NCBI RefSeq assembly: GCF_000002075.1
Contig: NW_004797300.1
Coordinates: 1,621,005 to 1,685,004, forward strand
Reading direction: 5' to 3'
Origin: Aplysia californica
Lineage: Eukaryota > Mollusca > Gastropoda > Aplysiida > Aplysiidae
Length of the DNA: 64,000 nt
Position numbers and translations under genes: made by a program. The notes beneath the pieces were generated by a model that saw nothing but the letters and a program-made list of their open reading frames with translations, was not told where the DNA came from and searched no databases. Below, piece after piece: positions 27,401 to 42,400 of the stretch. Within the stretch, counting starts at the first letter, position 1, and each line of letters begins with the position of its first letter.

Positions 27401-30400
27401 GCCATCTTCTTCTGAAACATGGAACCACAGATAGAAAATGAAATAAACAGGTTATTTAGGGTGGATATAGCACTTTGAGACTGAAGTCAAGAGAATGAAA
27501 GAAAGATGATAAAAGTAATGAGAGGATGAAGCATACAGAAAGGACACCATATAACAACATCATACTCTTTAGCGTTTATGCAAACGAGCTAGAAACGCCA
27601 ATCATCCCTTACAAGAACAGAAAAATTCTAAGTATTTCAGATGCTACTTACATTTCTTGACAATCAGTTTTGTACTGCTGGAGCTAGAAGACATCCTGGA
27701 GGACAGGTCCTCCTTGCCTGGGTATGACTCTTTGACCTCAGCAATTCTCTGAGAAGGCAAACGCTTGCCGATCAGAACCATCACCATCTCAATGACCTGA
27801 CCAACCAACAGTGGAGGGTTGGCAAAAGCTCTCACGTGCTCAATGACAGACCGATCCACTTTGTTCTTCCAGAAGGTAACCTGAGCATGAAAAAAAGTAA
27901 AACGGGTATTAGTTTACCCTAAAAAGCCCAAACGTGAAAGCTATTTGCCTTTCAAGTTTATTTATGTTCCTCAATTAAAACAAGCAAGCAGATATTGGAA
28001 GCACTTATCTAAGTATGATTTTGAGAAGTCATTAACAAACTTTTTTTGAGTTCTATTTTGGTGAAAACATTGATTTATTTCTTCCAAATCTGGCTCAGAA
28101 CATTCATGATGACGTTGATGAGAAAACCTCCTTGCTAGTAATTTTATGCATACAATTTAGTTGGGAACTTGCATTTTCAGTTTTCTTTATGTTAAACTTA
28201 TTGCATTTTACAAATATTCTCTCAATTTACACATCTGATCATCATCTTTCATTATTTCCCGTTGTCAGTCCATGGAAGGCTCACTCAAACAAAAGCATAA
28301 ATCCAAATAGAAACCCTATCTGAACCCGTAAAAAACAGTAACATTACCTCTCCTATGTAAACATATGGCCTCAAAACTTGACATTGGAAAGTGTTCTGGA
28401 CTTCTAAGCTGCCAACTAAGAAAAACTAATAAGCATTAAGATAAAAGATGCAAGGTCAAGAGGCCACTAGGTAAGAAAAGTAAACCTTGATTTTCTAAAT
28501 GCTGTAAAAGGAAAGCTTTCTACATAAAGGGACAGCTATCAAAGCCACCACAGCTAATGGAAAGTGGTCATTGCCAATTACCTGCTCACGGGCATAAGCA
28601 AGATTGGACCTGCATTCTTCTAGGTTTTTCTGTGCCTCTGAGAGCTCCTCTTTTGCCTGAACTTGACGCGTCTTTAGCGTGGCTTCTCTCATGCGGTCAA
28701 ACTCAGCATCGTAGTCATCGTACTCCTCTGAAGAATAAATCGGCATACAATCGAGGGTCCAGTGGTTAATATGTCAGAAAACAAAATGTACACTATGATG
28801 TCCCATTGAACCAGTCTAAATCCTAGCATAAAGCAGCTGCATCAAGACAACAGAAATGTAGCACTAGTGAGCTTGGAAACAAAATATGGGGCTTAGAAAT
28901 TAAATGCACAAAACGAAAAATGGTATAATTTATACCATATTACTGCACAGAAGAGAAAAAAAAGGTTACCCACCGAGAAAAATAAAAGAAAACTTCTCTT
29001 CCATGAAATTTGTCACAGGGCAGCATGGCCTAATCAGAAGACAATTTATTACACAAGACAAACTTGTAAAGGAAAATGAAAGGAGATTCGAGTCCATGTT
29101 GGAATGGATAAGAGCTGGACACAAAGAGAATATCATATGGCTTCTTCATGGTATACAGTACATATATTGTTGGACCTGTACAAGATGGCCATCTGTGTAG
29201 AGGAGAAATGTGGTCATCCTGGATAGGTGGTCCTCTTGGACAGTGTCCTCATAATAAAGAAAAAAACACAAGGGGGAAGTGAGAAGTGGTGTCGGTGGCC
29301 TACTGGTTAGGCTCTCGGACTCGCAACCATAAGGTCGTGGGTTCGAATCCCGTCAGGGACCCGACGTTGTGTCCTTGGGAAAGGCACTTTACACGAATTT
29401 TCCTCACTTCACCAAGGTGGGAATGGGTACCCAGCTATAGACAGCGAAAGATCTTGTCAGTTTGTTAGTGTTTGAGCGCTTAATCAGCTGCTTGCACTGT
29501 ATGCTTCCTGGGAAGCTGAGAATGTTTCGGAGTGTTCTATGGTCTGCTGGGGTAATAATATAGTGTAAAGCGCATAGAGCCTGCTGTTGAGCGGGGATAT
29601 GCGCTCTACAAATGCTATTTATTATTATTATTATTAAGTGGTCATTTGCACAGGTGATTATCTTAGAAAGGTGGTCATTAGAGCAGGTTCAATTGTATTT
29701 ATCACCTCCCAAACCACTGAGAAGAGCAGGAAGGTAACTTACCTTCTTTGAGCAGTTCATCTTCCTCCTCTTCCTCCACATCCAGCTCGTTCAGCTGCAG
29801 ATATGCATCCAGTGACTTGCTGAGGCCCACTTTCGCCTTCAACTTCTCCAGCATGGTGGCTCTTGCTGTCAGCTTATGAAGCAGCTCTGCCGTGTTCTTC
29901 TTGGCATCCTCAAACTTTCCCGTGATTGTCTTGATGCCTTTCTTCATCACTTTCGCATCGGCTCTTGTCTTGTCTAATGTTGTGATCACTTTCCTGAAAG
30001 CAGATATATCAATAGCAGTGTGGGGGGAAAAATGTGTTAAAACTCATAAAACACTGATTCCAAAATTTAAAAGATGTCTTCAAATAATAACCAAAATTGA
30101 TATCAGGATCTCAATCTTTTGGATACAAAACTTGATTCAAAAGTCAACTGGATAAAAAAATGTACCAACATTACAAAGTGATGGTTTTCAACTGTTAACC
30201 CTCTAAGAATCACTTAAAGGTAGAAGAAAAAAGCAGAGAGAGCAGCGAGAGTTCTTCACCTTTGGGAAAGAAATCAGAGATAATACTTATCCAACAACAG
30301 TCTACTAAAATTAAACCTTGACTCATTTCTCAATGATGAAAATATTATTTCATGATGATAGTTAAGTATATTGAACCCTTTAAGCTCTGATCCGCTGAGC

Positions 30401-33400
30401 CCACAGGACTCGAGCACCTTAGCTCCAATGGTCTGCCTGCTAGATATACTGCACTGTATCGTCTGCAAGCTACTCAACTGTTCTAAACTCAGGATGCAAT
30501 ATTCTTCGGGAGTAGGATTCAATATTTTTAAAATTTTCCCGCCATCATGTATATTTCCTCTCTTTTTTTTACAATAGAATTTAAATTTCGAAAAAATGTT
30601 CCACAAGCACTTGCAACCAGTAATACAGATTAAGAAATTGCAATGAAATATTTCTCAAAATGTTAAGCTTAGTACATTTGAACAGCTAGTCATGGCATGT
30701 ATTTTATATACAGAAGAGTAAAGGTAGTCAAACAAAGGCATGCGCTCAGGTCATTGGGCCAGGTAATTATATACAACAAAATAGAAAAGGGAGTTTTGAC
30801 ACTTACTTGAGCTGTTCCACTGTCTTGGTCCTCTCCTCAGACTTCCACTGGTACAGATACCGGAAACTCTCCATGAACCTTCTGTAGGTGGTGGGTCCAA
30901 CGTACACTTCATTCTTGGCTTTAGCTTCTGAGTCTTTGTGGTTAAGCCTGAAAAAAAATGCATGATCAGTTTATATTTCTGGCTTTGAGAGAGTTTGATA
31001 TCCCCAAGAGCATTTCAAAGGTAGGGGAATACACATTCATATTATTGTTTTCCACAGATAGCTATGTGTCTGCTGTCTGACAAAGAACAAGACCTTTTTT
31101 GCACATGTGTACGGTATAGCAATTAAATGAGTTCCAACTTCTCTCAGCACAAAAACATCATGGAAGAGAAAGGACCTCTCACTTAATTATCCATGTGTAC
31201 CAGGACTGAGTCAAGTGGGTGGAGAGCCAAGAAAACTTTTCAAACATCCCAGTGTTCCAGAAAGGTCCTATAAAGATTTCAGAAAGTCTGCATTCCAGAC
31301 TGATACAGCGAAAGTTACATGCAAGTTCTTTTCTTTAAAAAAGTGAGGCAGGAACAAAAAACACTGAGGAAAAAAAGTAAAAAAGAATCAGGTTACACAA
31401 AAAAAAGGCCAATTAAATGTGACCTAGAAAAGGTGAAAAAAAAATTACACAAATCAAATATTTGTTCTTACCTGATTCTCTCTTGCAGAATGACCTTGGA
31501 GTACGGCAAGTTTGGAACTGAAACCGTCTGTATCTTCAGCTGATCTTTCTTCTTCTCATGCACCTTGATGGTGGTCAGTGATATCTCTGCGCTGAGATCA
31601 CCTGCCCACGGCATCTGCTTGCAGTCACGAAGCACAAAACTATGGATGTTGGCCAGGCTGGTGGTGATGCTTTCTCTGTCAAAGAGGCAAAAGGATATAG
31701 AATTTAATTTCTTTATGAACAAGGTGGGGTAGAAATGGCATTTCCTTATTTTCCTCTTGTTTCTATTTCAGACATTGTATTTTAAATAACTTAAAATATC
31801 AATTTCTACTGATCTGAAAGAATAATTCTTTACAACACAACAGGCAGTTAAATTAAAAGAAACTTATTATCATAGATCCGGTTTCATCATTTAAAGATTC
31901 TTGCCCTAAATCTCTGGGACAAGTGCAGCAAATACTTCACTGCTTACACAGAATTTTTAGAGGAAAAAAATGAAGTACTTGATGACGACGATTTTATGTT
32001 GATGACACAATGATCATTATGATGACAACCTGGACGATGACAAAGATAAAAATGTTGATTAGACACTTTAAAAAAAGTCTGTTTGCAAGGGTATCCGCAA
32101 CACACCATGATGATGAAAAGTAAAATGTCAAGAAGATGAATACCTGAGATCTTCAAACTCCTCCGCCAGCTGATGCTTGGTGATAAAGTACAAGGCTTCT
32201 CCCAGCAGCGACTCTTGAGGCCAGTCGCACATCCAGCTCATCTGACATCCAATCAGGAGCCCAGGGAAGTTGCTGAGGAAGTCAAAGAAACATTTATATT
32301 TTTATCATTTTCTTATATAGAGAATTTTCTCACAGAAATGTTGTATACATATATACATATATAAACATAATATTATGTTTCATGTACAAACATGTTCAAT
32401 GAATTTTTAAATGTGATATCTTTAAGAACACTATGCGCATTGAGCATTTTTTTGAAAATGGAAAAGCGCAGCATAACTGCTATTTATTATTATTATTATT
32501 ATTGTTATTACTGTTATCATTGTTTAATTGCATTATTATTATAACACATATCAATGCCTTACAGCTTGCTCTTTGTGCTTAATGACAATGTGTAAATGAA
32601 TTGAGAAATCCCATACTGAGTATGAAAGGAGCAATGCTATATCATAATACAAAAGAGACACCTTGTCACAAAGTGCTGTAACTCATGCAAATTCACAGGT
32701 AATCATATAATTTCCCCTAACACCACAGGTTATCTCTGCTGTAAGCTGACAAAACGCCTTTTTCTATTCACAGCAGTTTCGAAATAAACAGGATTTTTGT
32801 CAGGTTAAACATTAAAAAAAAGCATTCTTCCAAAATTTGAATTCTACTTTATTAAAAAACTAGTCACAGTTTGACTTGATTTTTTTCACATAAGTAGGGT
32901 AACCAATCAGGCTTTCGATTTCGCAACAACAAAAAACGTGGCGGGAAAAATGAAAAAAGGTGTTCTGTCAGCTTAACGCAGATCTGTCACGACACTTTGA
33001 GGGTTAAAAATGGATTTTCCATTATGTCCGGCTTACTTTGCGGCATTGGTCAAGAGTTCATGCCCAGGAGGCAGACAGATGAGCAGGTGTAGATTGCTCT
33101 TGACGCGGGACACAAAGAACTTCATGGGATCCACAGAGGAGCTGGGGAACTCCCTCTTCATGGCCGGGTGGATGGCCTGCAGTAGACCGTCCATCTCGTC
33201 GTTGGAGAACAGGTGCGGGTACTCGCCGCTGATGAGCAGACTGTTGAGGGCATCCAGGTAGGTGGGGTCCTCTAGGTCACGGGCCTGTCAAGAAGAGGAC
33301 AGAGCTGAGAGGTGAAGTGTGTGGCAAATGGACGGAACGGCACACCCCCGCCCCCCTTTCCCCCAACCACACCCCACCCCCATTGTCAGGAAAAGCCTTT

Positions 33401-36400
33401 GAGAAGTATTAAGTCTTTGATTCCAGATCACCACTTCAGTGGTGTTTTGGGGGTAGGCCTACCGATTTTGTGAACCCCAAGATACTGAGCTACTTTTACT
33501 ACCTATTTTCACTCACACCATGATTTTCTGTTAATATAAGAATAGTTTTAGTGCTCACAGACACAAATCCATCAATAGTTAAGGGAATTATAGTCATATA
33601 AGGTAACACCCTTCGCCACCTCAAATTGGGTGCATAATATTGTGGAATCCCTTGTGCACCTAAAGAGCACAGTACAGGTCCCTTGAGTTGCATGAAGTAT
33701 ACACCTGAGCTCCTTTAGGACTACTGCTGGATGTACATCCCCACACACTTCAGTGCACAGATGGGTGGTGGTCATGCACACTCAGGCATGCCCTCGGATC
33801 CATAGAGCTGATTTAAAAAATATTATGTTGAAAAACAGATTTCATTTATGAGTGTCTGTTATTTCAAGGGGAGGCTGGTAGCAAAATTTTCAAACAATTT
33901 AAAACTCTTTAAAACCTGAGTTTTTCCCCCATTTCCCAGAGTTTTTTCTTCAGTCACCTAAACCTGGTGCACTATGTCTCGTTATAACCCTAAAAGCTTG
34001 CCTCCAACTTCTAAATTGCGGAAACAAAGGTTTAATCATTACTAAAGAACTTGGATTGGGAATAGTTCCAAAAAACAAGAAGAAGCTATAACTAAATTAA
34101 ACGAAACAGTTGTCACTAGTATCGAACGCTCCCAGCATCCGACGGGGAACAGGGTTACTACCGCTGGACATTCCCAGCGTCGGATGGGGTTTAAAGAGTT
34201 AATAAAGTTAGTTCATTTGGATATGAAGCCATATCTTAGAACTGTTTACTTCCCTTTTCATAAAAACCCCTCTTCTCACAAGTGTTGGATGTAACAGTTT
34301 TCCACTTTTCTCAACCAAAAAATATTTCATCGCTCCAGTTCAAGAACTCTATGACACTGAAACCAGTACAAAACCAAGTACGCAGTCATATCAACTGCTT
34401 GCTGTAAGACTCTGCCATAAGCCACTTTGAAAAGTGACATAATATAGAGTCTTACACTGAGCAGTCAATATTATGTGTCTCATGATGGAAACCAAAGGTA
34501 TAACGTCTTACCGTAAACATGAGGGAAATGACCTTGCCCTCTGAGCCACTGAGCCTGATCGCTGATCGCAAGCCATCAAAGAAGTTGCTCTGCTTGGAGG
34601 TGTCTATCTTGTGTATGGGGACATCTGCCACATGCAGGGCCAAGCGGCACAGGGTGGACAGATGAGAGCCTACAGCACCCACCAGCAGCAGGTTGCCACT
34701 GCAAAGAGATACACAATAATATTATATTTGTTTCACACAGATTTGAAATAAAGACAATGGTGTCTCTGATGTAGCAGTTAGGCATTTAGCCATCGCATGC
34801 TAAAACCTGAAATCCCTTGATAGTTCTAAAATTGCAAAGAATAGACCCTTCAAGCCACAATACAAGTAAAATTTGAAAGTAACTCTCCCAAAGCTGAAGC
34901 TACTCCAGTCAGTATAACTATTAGAATACCTTAAAAAATAAGAAGTGGCAGCCTGTCAGGAAAATAATGATTCTATGTTTTATGTAGTCTATAAAAACGT
35001 GCCTGGTACATAAAAATCAACTGTACTGTGAGATAAAGATCTTTATTGTCAGTTACTACCTGATCAGGGGTATGTAAATGATGAGGATCACACTGAATTA
35101 ATATCAGTCTATACCAATATTATTCTGTACCAATATAGTCTATAAGAATATCAGGGGAATCAAAATCTGCAGGGCATAAACATACCCATGATGGAAGCTT
35201 AGAATCCTGTGCATGCGGACCACATTAGAGATGATGTAGTCGGAGAGCATGATGTTGAGACGGATGTTGCCAAACTCCTCGTTGTAGCGGGTCAGGTGAG
35301 TGTTAAGACAGCTGTGCAGGTCTCCCATGTTCTCCACAGGCTGAAGGGACACCTGGAAGAATAAATAAAACATAATGACAAAATTCTTCTACCTCTCTAT
35401 CTTCTACATAGAGTGTGACAGAGGTCAGCTTAACATAGTTTCTACATAGTGTACTGAGCATGCCACTGAAATCCAAATGTCCCCTCCCTTGTAATGAATA
35501 CAAGCAGTGTTTTTCTTTTTATTATTGTGAAAATAGTATTAGAAAGCTTCTGGATAGATGACAACAATGACTGTGCTGAAGTAAGTGAGTATAGATAACA
35601 ATAAATCTGAAATAATATTAACAATGAAGTGACAAGCTGAAAAATAGTAATATCACATTAATCTATTCGAAAGGAACCTCACTGGAAAACTAGTGGGCTC
35701 ACAAGCAGCACTAAAATGTTGACACAATATGCAAAAGCTACTCACTCTAACTTGCTTGGTACCCATGTTAGTCACAGGCCGTTGGAACACACGTGTGTCA
35801 ATTGGAAAGGTGACAAAGTGTTCTTGAACATCAGACTCCATTTCCTTCCACATCTGAAAATTGGAAAGTTAATTGAAGATTTAAATGATCTGCTACATCT
35901 CAAGATAACGTTTACTTATTATATATAATTTCATTTAATGATGCTGAAGATACAGAACCATTCTGCTACAAAGCAAACCATTTCTGAGCATAACTAAAAA
36001 AATTGACAATTTTAATTTACACCATCAAAAATGCTGACCCTGGTTCAATAAATCACTCATCAGACATAAATAAAGCAACTCTTGCAACTCATCAGTAAAG
36101 ATACCAGTATGAAAAAGATCTTAAAGTCTTTTTCTGCAATAAACAAACTTTCCCTTTATAATTACACTTTAAAATGGAAAATAAATTGCTTTGGAAGATG
36201 CGTAAAAACCAGGGATCATCAGTACATCTAGAAATAAGAAAATTTTAAGAACAAAAGGGTTCCTTTATGTCTTAACTCACCGTGTTGATGACCGTGTCCA
36301 GCTTATCGTCAAACCAGTTGAGATCTGACGTGCGGCTGATGCGGTCTCTGACCACTCGAATCAGCTCATGCCGCCACAGAGAGATGACCATGATCTCGTC

Positions 36401-39400
36401 AGCTTTGCTCTCGTCAGCCAGACGTCTCATACACTGAAGAATTTATTGTGAAAAAAACTTGCTACAGGCATATTCTTGTTGAATTTATTGCAGAAGTCAA
36501 TATAAGGTATGTCAGACATCCTTTGTACCAACGTTTATCAATTCTCTATAGACTTTGTGTTCAACTGCAACGTCTTTTGTCTACTTATTAATTATATTTT
36601 GTAGTTATCGAGGTTCAGCCATCCATCTAAACTCAGAACAGATTATTCTAAAAGCAGAATACAAGTTCCAATGACAGAAAAAGAGGCTGAGATCTGAAAG
36701 GAAACATTCCGAAAAGGACGAGACTAATTTATTAATAATTCTGATTCAACTCAAAAACTTAACTTTTGAACTGATTTGGAACCAGCTCCCTTACCATTAC
36801 CAGTCTTCAGTCGGATTTCTTTAAAACAAAATTAAAAACCAGTCTGATTTTTTTTTTTTTAAAAAGACAATTTGATCTCTTAACAAAAATAAAAATAATT
36901 TCTAGAGAAATGAAAGAGCAGGGGAGAGATCAACCTGGAAACACTTTGTGATGTCCTTGAGAGTAAAAAGATAATGGTGCCTGCCATCCATGGGTGTGGG
37001 TCGTAGTACACTCTGTATGGACACAAGCATGTCACACGACACAGAGACCAACGCATTGTGAAGGTCAAGGTCAAGGCCCGGGGCATCACCAGCTGTCATG
37101 TTGGCCTGAGAATAAAGAATGTTACACAAATCATAAACATTAATATCTTCCTTGGTCCTGATATGTACACCATAAATGAGAAGCAAAAATCTAATTAGAA
37201 ACAGAAGAGATCAACAATGGAGGGCTGAAATAATATTTCTTATTTACCACTTCTAATTCTTTCAAGCCATACTTTTTAAAAGGTTAATCTACAATAGAAA
37301 GGCTCTAGGCTGATATAATGGGAATACACTTGGAAAGTGTCACAACTCTACATTCACAAAAAAAAAGACAAATATTTGAACTTATCTTGAGTTACAAAAA
37401 ACATACCTCAAGAATGCCATGGACAATGTTCTTGAGTGAATCATCTTGTGGGGCTGGCATGCTAAACACTGCGAAGTGACGCTGTAGAAAGGCAAGAGTC
37501 ATTGGTGTGTCCATGTCACATTTAGGGTTCATTTATACATTGAATCAACAATTAACTGTTTAACAGTTACACATAGTGAAAAGAAAGTTATCTTTGAATT
37601 TATAAACAAGTAGATGAATAAAGTGGCGAAATCAAAAGAAAGCTCAAGCAACAATTGATGTGTTTATGAACAGCAAAGTGCTCTTAAAGACTGTTTATAG
37701 CAAAAGACCTGACAATAATCTGTCTGGGCATTTCATTTCTCTTATATTTGATTTTTGTTTTTCTTTGAGGGGATTCCCACCATGATCAAGGTCTATACAA
37801 AGCAACATAAAGTACGCCTAGAACTTGAAACCTTTGGAAACAGATTTTTTTCCTTTTTTTTTGTATTGAGTTGATTTTGATTTCAAGGATTTTCATGTTG
37901 AGTCAATGGAGAAGATGAAAAACAAGATATCTTGTTTGAAACTCTTTAGAAAATGATTATCAACTTTCTGTATAAAAGGGGGACAATAAAGTATGCAATA
38001 TGAATTTTTCACTTAAAAATTATGGAGAACAAAACTTTAAAATCTTTTTTTCTTGGCAAAGAACCCCCAACAATCTGGCATTCATAAAACAATTCTGAAA
38101 TTCCTCCTTGTCCAATCCTCACCAAAAGCCTCTCGCTCAGAGGTCTGCTGAAAGCGGCTGGATAATCACTGAGCGCCAAGGCTGATATGATAGACAGGCC
38201 CTCCACGGTGCGCCACTCAAATGGTTTGCTCAGCGTGCAGAGTTGTCTCTCATCCAGGAGTTGTCTCAACAGCTCGTTGCACCGCTGAGTCCCGTTCTCG
38301 TCCGGCAAGGGTAGGTTGAGGTCGTCAATGAACACCTTGAGCTTTTTGTTGTCTTTGGCTCCGTAAACAAAGCCTGCTCAATAAAATCAACAGAACTTAA
38401 CACAACATTATGTAACGTTCATAATTTTTTAAAATATACTCATTCACAGGGATTACATTATCATGTTCCTCAGTTTAAGTTTAAGTAAAGAGAAACACAT
38501 TGAAACAACAACCTTAATTTAGTGCTGGGGAGTGCTGCTAATGGTGAAGAGAAAACATGGCTTCTCAAATCAATCATACGGCTTTTAATTTTTTTAAAAA
38601 GTGATGTCACTACAAAGTATTCCATAATTCATTGCATCTGGCTAGAAATGATGTTTTAAAATAGATATGAATAAGAAATTCAGACCGTACCTTGTCTGTG
38701 ATGGATGTTGGAATCAATGAACTGCTGAAGCTGCAGTGCTGTGGAGGCTCCAGAAAACACAAGACGCTTGCACACAGATAGTTGGGGATCTGCATTGAAA
38801 AAAAGCAAATGTCGAAAAGTGTTTTCATTGTTCATTTTTCCATATCAAAACTCATTATATTTCAGAATTCCAAAAGTAAAGAAATACACTTTGGATACTT
38901 TTTTTTACCCTGCAAGACGGTAAAAAAGTAAGAACCTCACAGACATATAACAAGTTCTTGTACTGCATTGCGTGACTGAGCGCTCTTCCCTATAATCCTC
39001 TATAATGAATATCACCATCAGTTTCCTCTTATCTTTTCCCGCCATGTTAGTGCACATCAGTACAGTGGGTCAGTCTTTCTGCTTTTTTTCCATCACTCAT
39101 TCAGTGCCTTAGTAGTCATAACCGCCATCTGAGAATCCTTTACAACAGTCACATTTCATCACATCGCATTATCAGCGGAAGCAAACACCCTCCCCCCCCA
39201 AGGGAGGTCACAAGAATATCAAAGAAATGAGATGATTGCGCCCCTTTCTCCCTTCACACAGGTTCATGTAAACGTACGGTCCATGTAAATGCATGCTTGC
39301 GAGCCCTCCAGAGCCCTATTTGTATAGGCAAAGACTACTGTGCCAATATCCCATAATGGAGGATCCTAGTTTCCAAATGATCTAGTGGTGACTGGTAAGG

Positions 39401-42400
39401 AGAAAAACACATGCAAAAGGAAACAAATATCAAAAGACAATCTTAATAAATAGAGCCATGCAGGTAAATACGTAAAAACACAAACTTTTTACCTTGACTG
39501 TCGATGAAGTCATTGATGATGGCAGTTTTGCCAGAACCATGGGGTCCCACGAGTAAAACATTTCTGCCAGAAGCAGCAGAAAATTCCATCAGGATCCTAG
39601 TTCGGATCTGCAAAAGATGACAATGAAAATGACAACTGTAATGATGGTAGTAAAAATAATGATAGTAACAGTTGCAATAATAACAACAACAGCAACAACA
39701 ACAACAACAATTTCAAGCAAAGTCCGAGTCATACAGAAACATAAAATGTAAAAGTATATTCTCAATTTTACTTTATACTTTCCACAAATTTTCCCAACTC
39801 TCCAACATATATATATATATGTGTACAAATATTATATATATATAAAAGAGAGTGGGTGTTTTCATAAGAGTACAAAGAACATTTGTCTTTGCCTGAGACC
39901 TGCAAAGAACACAACTGATAACTTACAGTGTCAACAGTGTCGACAAACACTTCTCCCAACATGTCTTGGTTGTCTGTGTACACAGCCTCTGGCACACTGA
40001 AATGTAACAAGTTTCCCAGTCCACATTATAAGGGTGTACAGAAAAAGTAGCTCGTAGCACAATTCAAATTTAAATAGTAAAATGGAAAGGACTACAATAA
40101 AGCATCACAGTGTACTAGTGATTCAAACAGTAAAGTACCATTTCGTACTCTTTTGTATCTAGAAAAGAAAGTTTTAACAGAAAATGTTTTTAATAGAGAG
40201 GAGTGTATTTCATTTCTTAATGTTAAAAAAATCTGAACAGTATCAGAAATAGGTCACTTGTCTCTTCATTAATTCTGCGTCATATATCATCCTCTAGGAT
40301 TTTCCAAAAGCAGCAATTTGACAAGGAAGAGATTAACTCTTGAGGCAAAGAGACAGCAGGAAATCATAAGCAGAAAAACTCCAACAAATGCTTTCGTTCA
40401 GACCTTCGTTTAGGTAAAAAGAAGTTAAGAAGGAAAAAACACATCTTTTGTGGCTGGAACTGACAGACTATAAATTGTGAAAATTGTGGTGATGGTAGTA
40501 GGCTATAATGCTTAGGCTACCAAATTCATAAATCATGACATTAATGAAGGGTTCGAGGTGGAATGTTGTGTCCTTAAGAAAGGCATTTTACACAAATTTT
40601 TTCACTTGTTTAAGAGATGGACGTTAAATAACCTTATAGTCTTGCAAGTGGTGTATCCTTAAGCCTATACAATTTCAAACTTTAGTTCGCAGAGACAACC
40701 ATTCCACTCTTTAAGAATTTATTTCTTTTAATGAAGAGTTCCAAAATCTAACATGTTGAACTAGTCGAAGCAGAATGCTGATAAAAAAATCTTCCATTTT
40801 TACCGTGAGTGCCATGGATCCCACTCTCCAGATTCGTCGACATAGTAGTCGAACACACAGATGTCTCTGTCATCATCTGGCAATCTGAAACCATAAAATC
40901 AATCCATAAGAATTTACGGTGAAAGGACGGCAGCGGTCTTTCTTATAATAACAATTTCTTTATAGCTATGAGAAAGGCAGTAAATATCAAACTGTACACC
41001 CTGAATATTATTACTTGAAGGACCACAAAAAGAAGGTTGAAAACTATAGCCGCAATGGATTTTGAATGAAGAAAATTTCATTATATTCATCATTCCTACC
41101 ATTTTAATCATTATCATTGACTTCATCATTTCCATCATCGTCATTAGAATTATTAAAGTTATTTTACTAATTATATCATCATGATTATCATTACTATTAT
41201 CATATTTATAATCATTATTAATATCATTACATTATCACCAGCACCTCGGTGCACCACTTACGCAGTAGACAGTGTCTTGAGCAGGTCGCTGAAAGCTTTG
41301 CCGTCGTTGGCATCGAGGAGCCCTCCAAATGTCCAGATCAGACAGAAGAGGAAGAGACGCTCAATGTGCAGTTCTCCGGACACCTCAATGTTGTCTGCCA
41401 ACATGGCCGCCAGTAGACCGAGACAGGTCTTCAGCATACCCACTTCACACAGCTGGAGACGTGGTCTAGAAACGGAGGACAGTAAATGTATTGACAATGT
41501 TTATCATATATATGTTCATTTCAGATAAAAAAACCATTTTGTTATTGTTACAGCCATCTGTAGCTTCCTCGTGATCGTGATAACCAATAGAGTTAGGTGC
41601 AACCCACGGGAAGAAAATCCAGTTAAGTTCAAACCCTTTGCACGTTCTACAATGATCCATTTGTTCCTAGTTTCTCTCAGTCTTTTCTCTGTCTCTCTCT
41701 CTCTTTCTCTCTTCTGTGCGTGCTGAAAGCCACTTTATTGCATCAGTCTCACTAAAGAATTATTTTACAGTTTGGGGGATGGCAGACAATTTATATCCCA
41801 TCTGCCAGCTTTTAAAAACAGAGGCAAACAGTGATAGGGAGAGGAGAGAGAAAGCACAAAAACAACTTTTCCAAATTAAATAATGAGTAAAGGCAAAAAT
41901 ATTGGATTCAGCATTTTAAAAAAGACGTATGACAAAGATACAAACACAGTATTCTATTTTTTCTTCAGTATTTCAGACTTACTTTGCTTCATTCAAAACA
42001 AAATTCACAATGGGATCCAGGGTCTTCTGGAAAGCTCTCTGCAGCACCTGTAGAGTGTATACAGTTTTTGCATTAAGAGGAAGCCCTTTAAAATAGAAAA
42101 CTAAAGCAAAATGTTTTGGGACGCCTAAAATGACTAAATATAACAAAATATTGAACAGTTAAGCGAATGAAAAATGTAGCTGCCGTCATTATTATTATTG
42201 CTGTTGTTATTGTTCCCATTTATGGGGTGATTACTGTTGTTGTTACTTTTGCTGCTGCAGTAAATATTACGACACAAAACAAGTTCTAGTAGTTTTTAAA
42301 ATCTCATTCACAGAATAATCATTTTATGGATCCATTTCCAAGTTTGTTTTAAACCTAACTGACCACCAAGGACCAAAATGGATACTTCACTTTATAAACT

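Larger units (their letters stand above)
23441..27651. other. 4.2-kb intron in the microtubule-binding tip (w41-w42)
   Basis: Holds MITE copy 2 (24353-24795), a gt/poly-G tract near 25485-25525 and a SINE 1 fragment (27160-27310). The reading phases of w41 and w42 match without any exon in between. Confidence 0.6.

Noticed and set aside
28985-29100. Possible further SINE head (ggcagcatggcctaatcaga ... gattcgagtcc)
   Set aside because: Only a weak B-box-like stretch; no body, tail or second copy in the window.
29291-29365. tRNA-like sequence with A and B boxes
   Set aside because: It is the head of SINE 1: followed by the SINE body and tail, flanked by a target duplication, and repeated inverted near 11490-11555. 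Not a functional tRNA gene.
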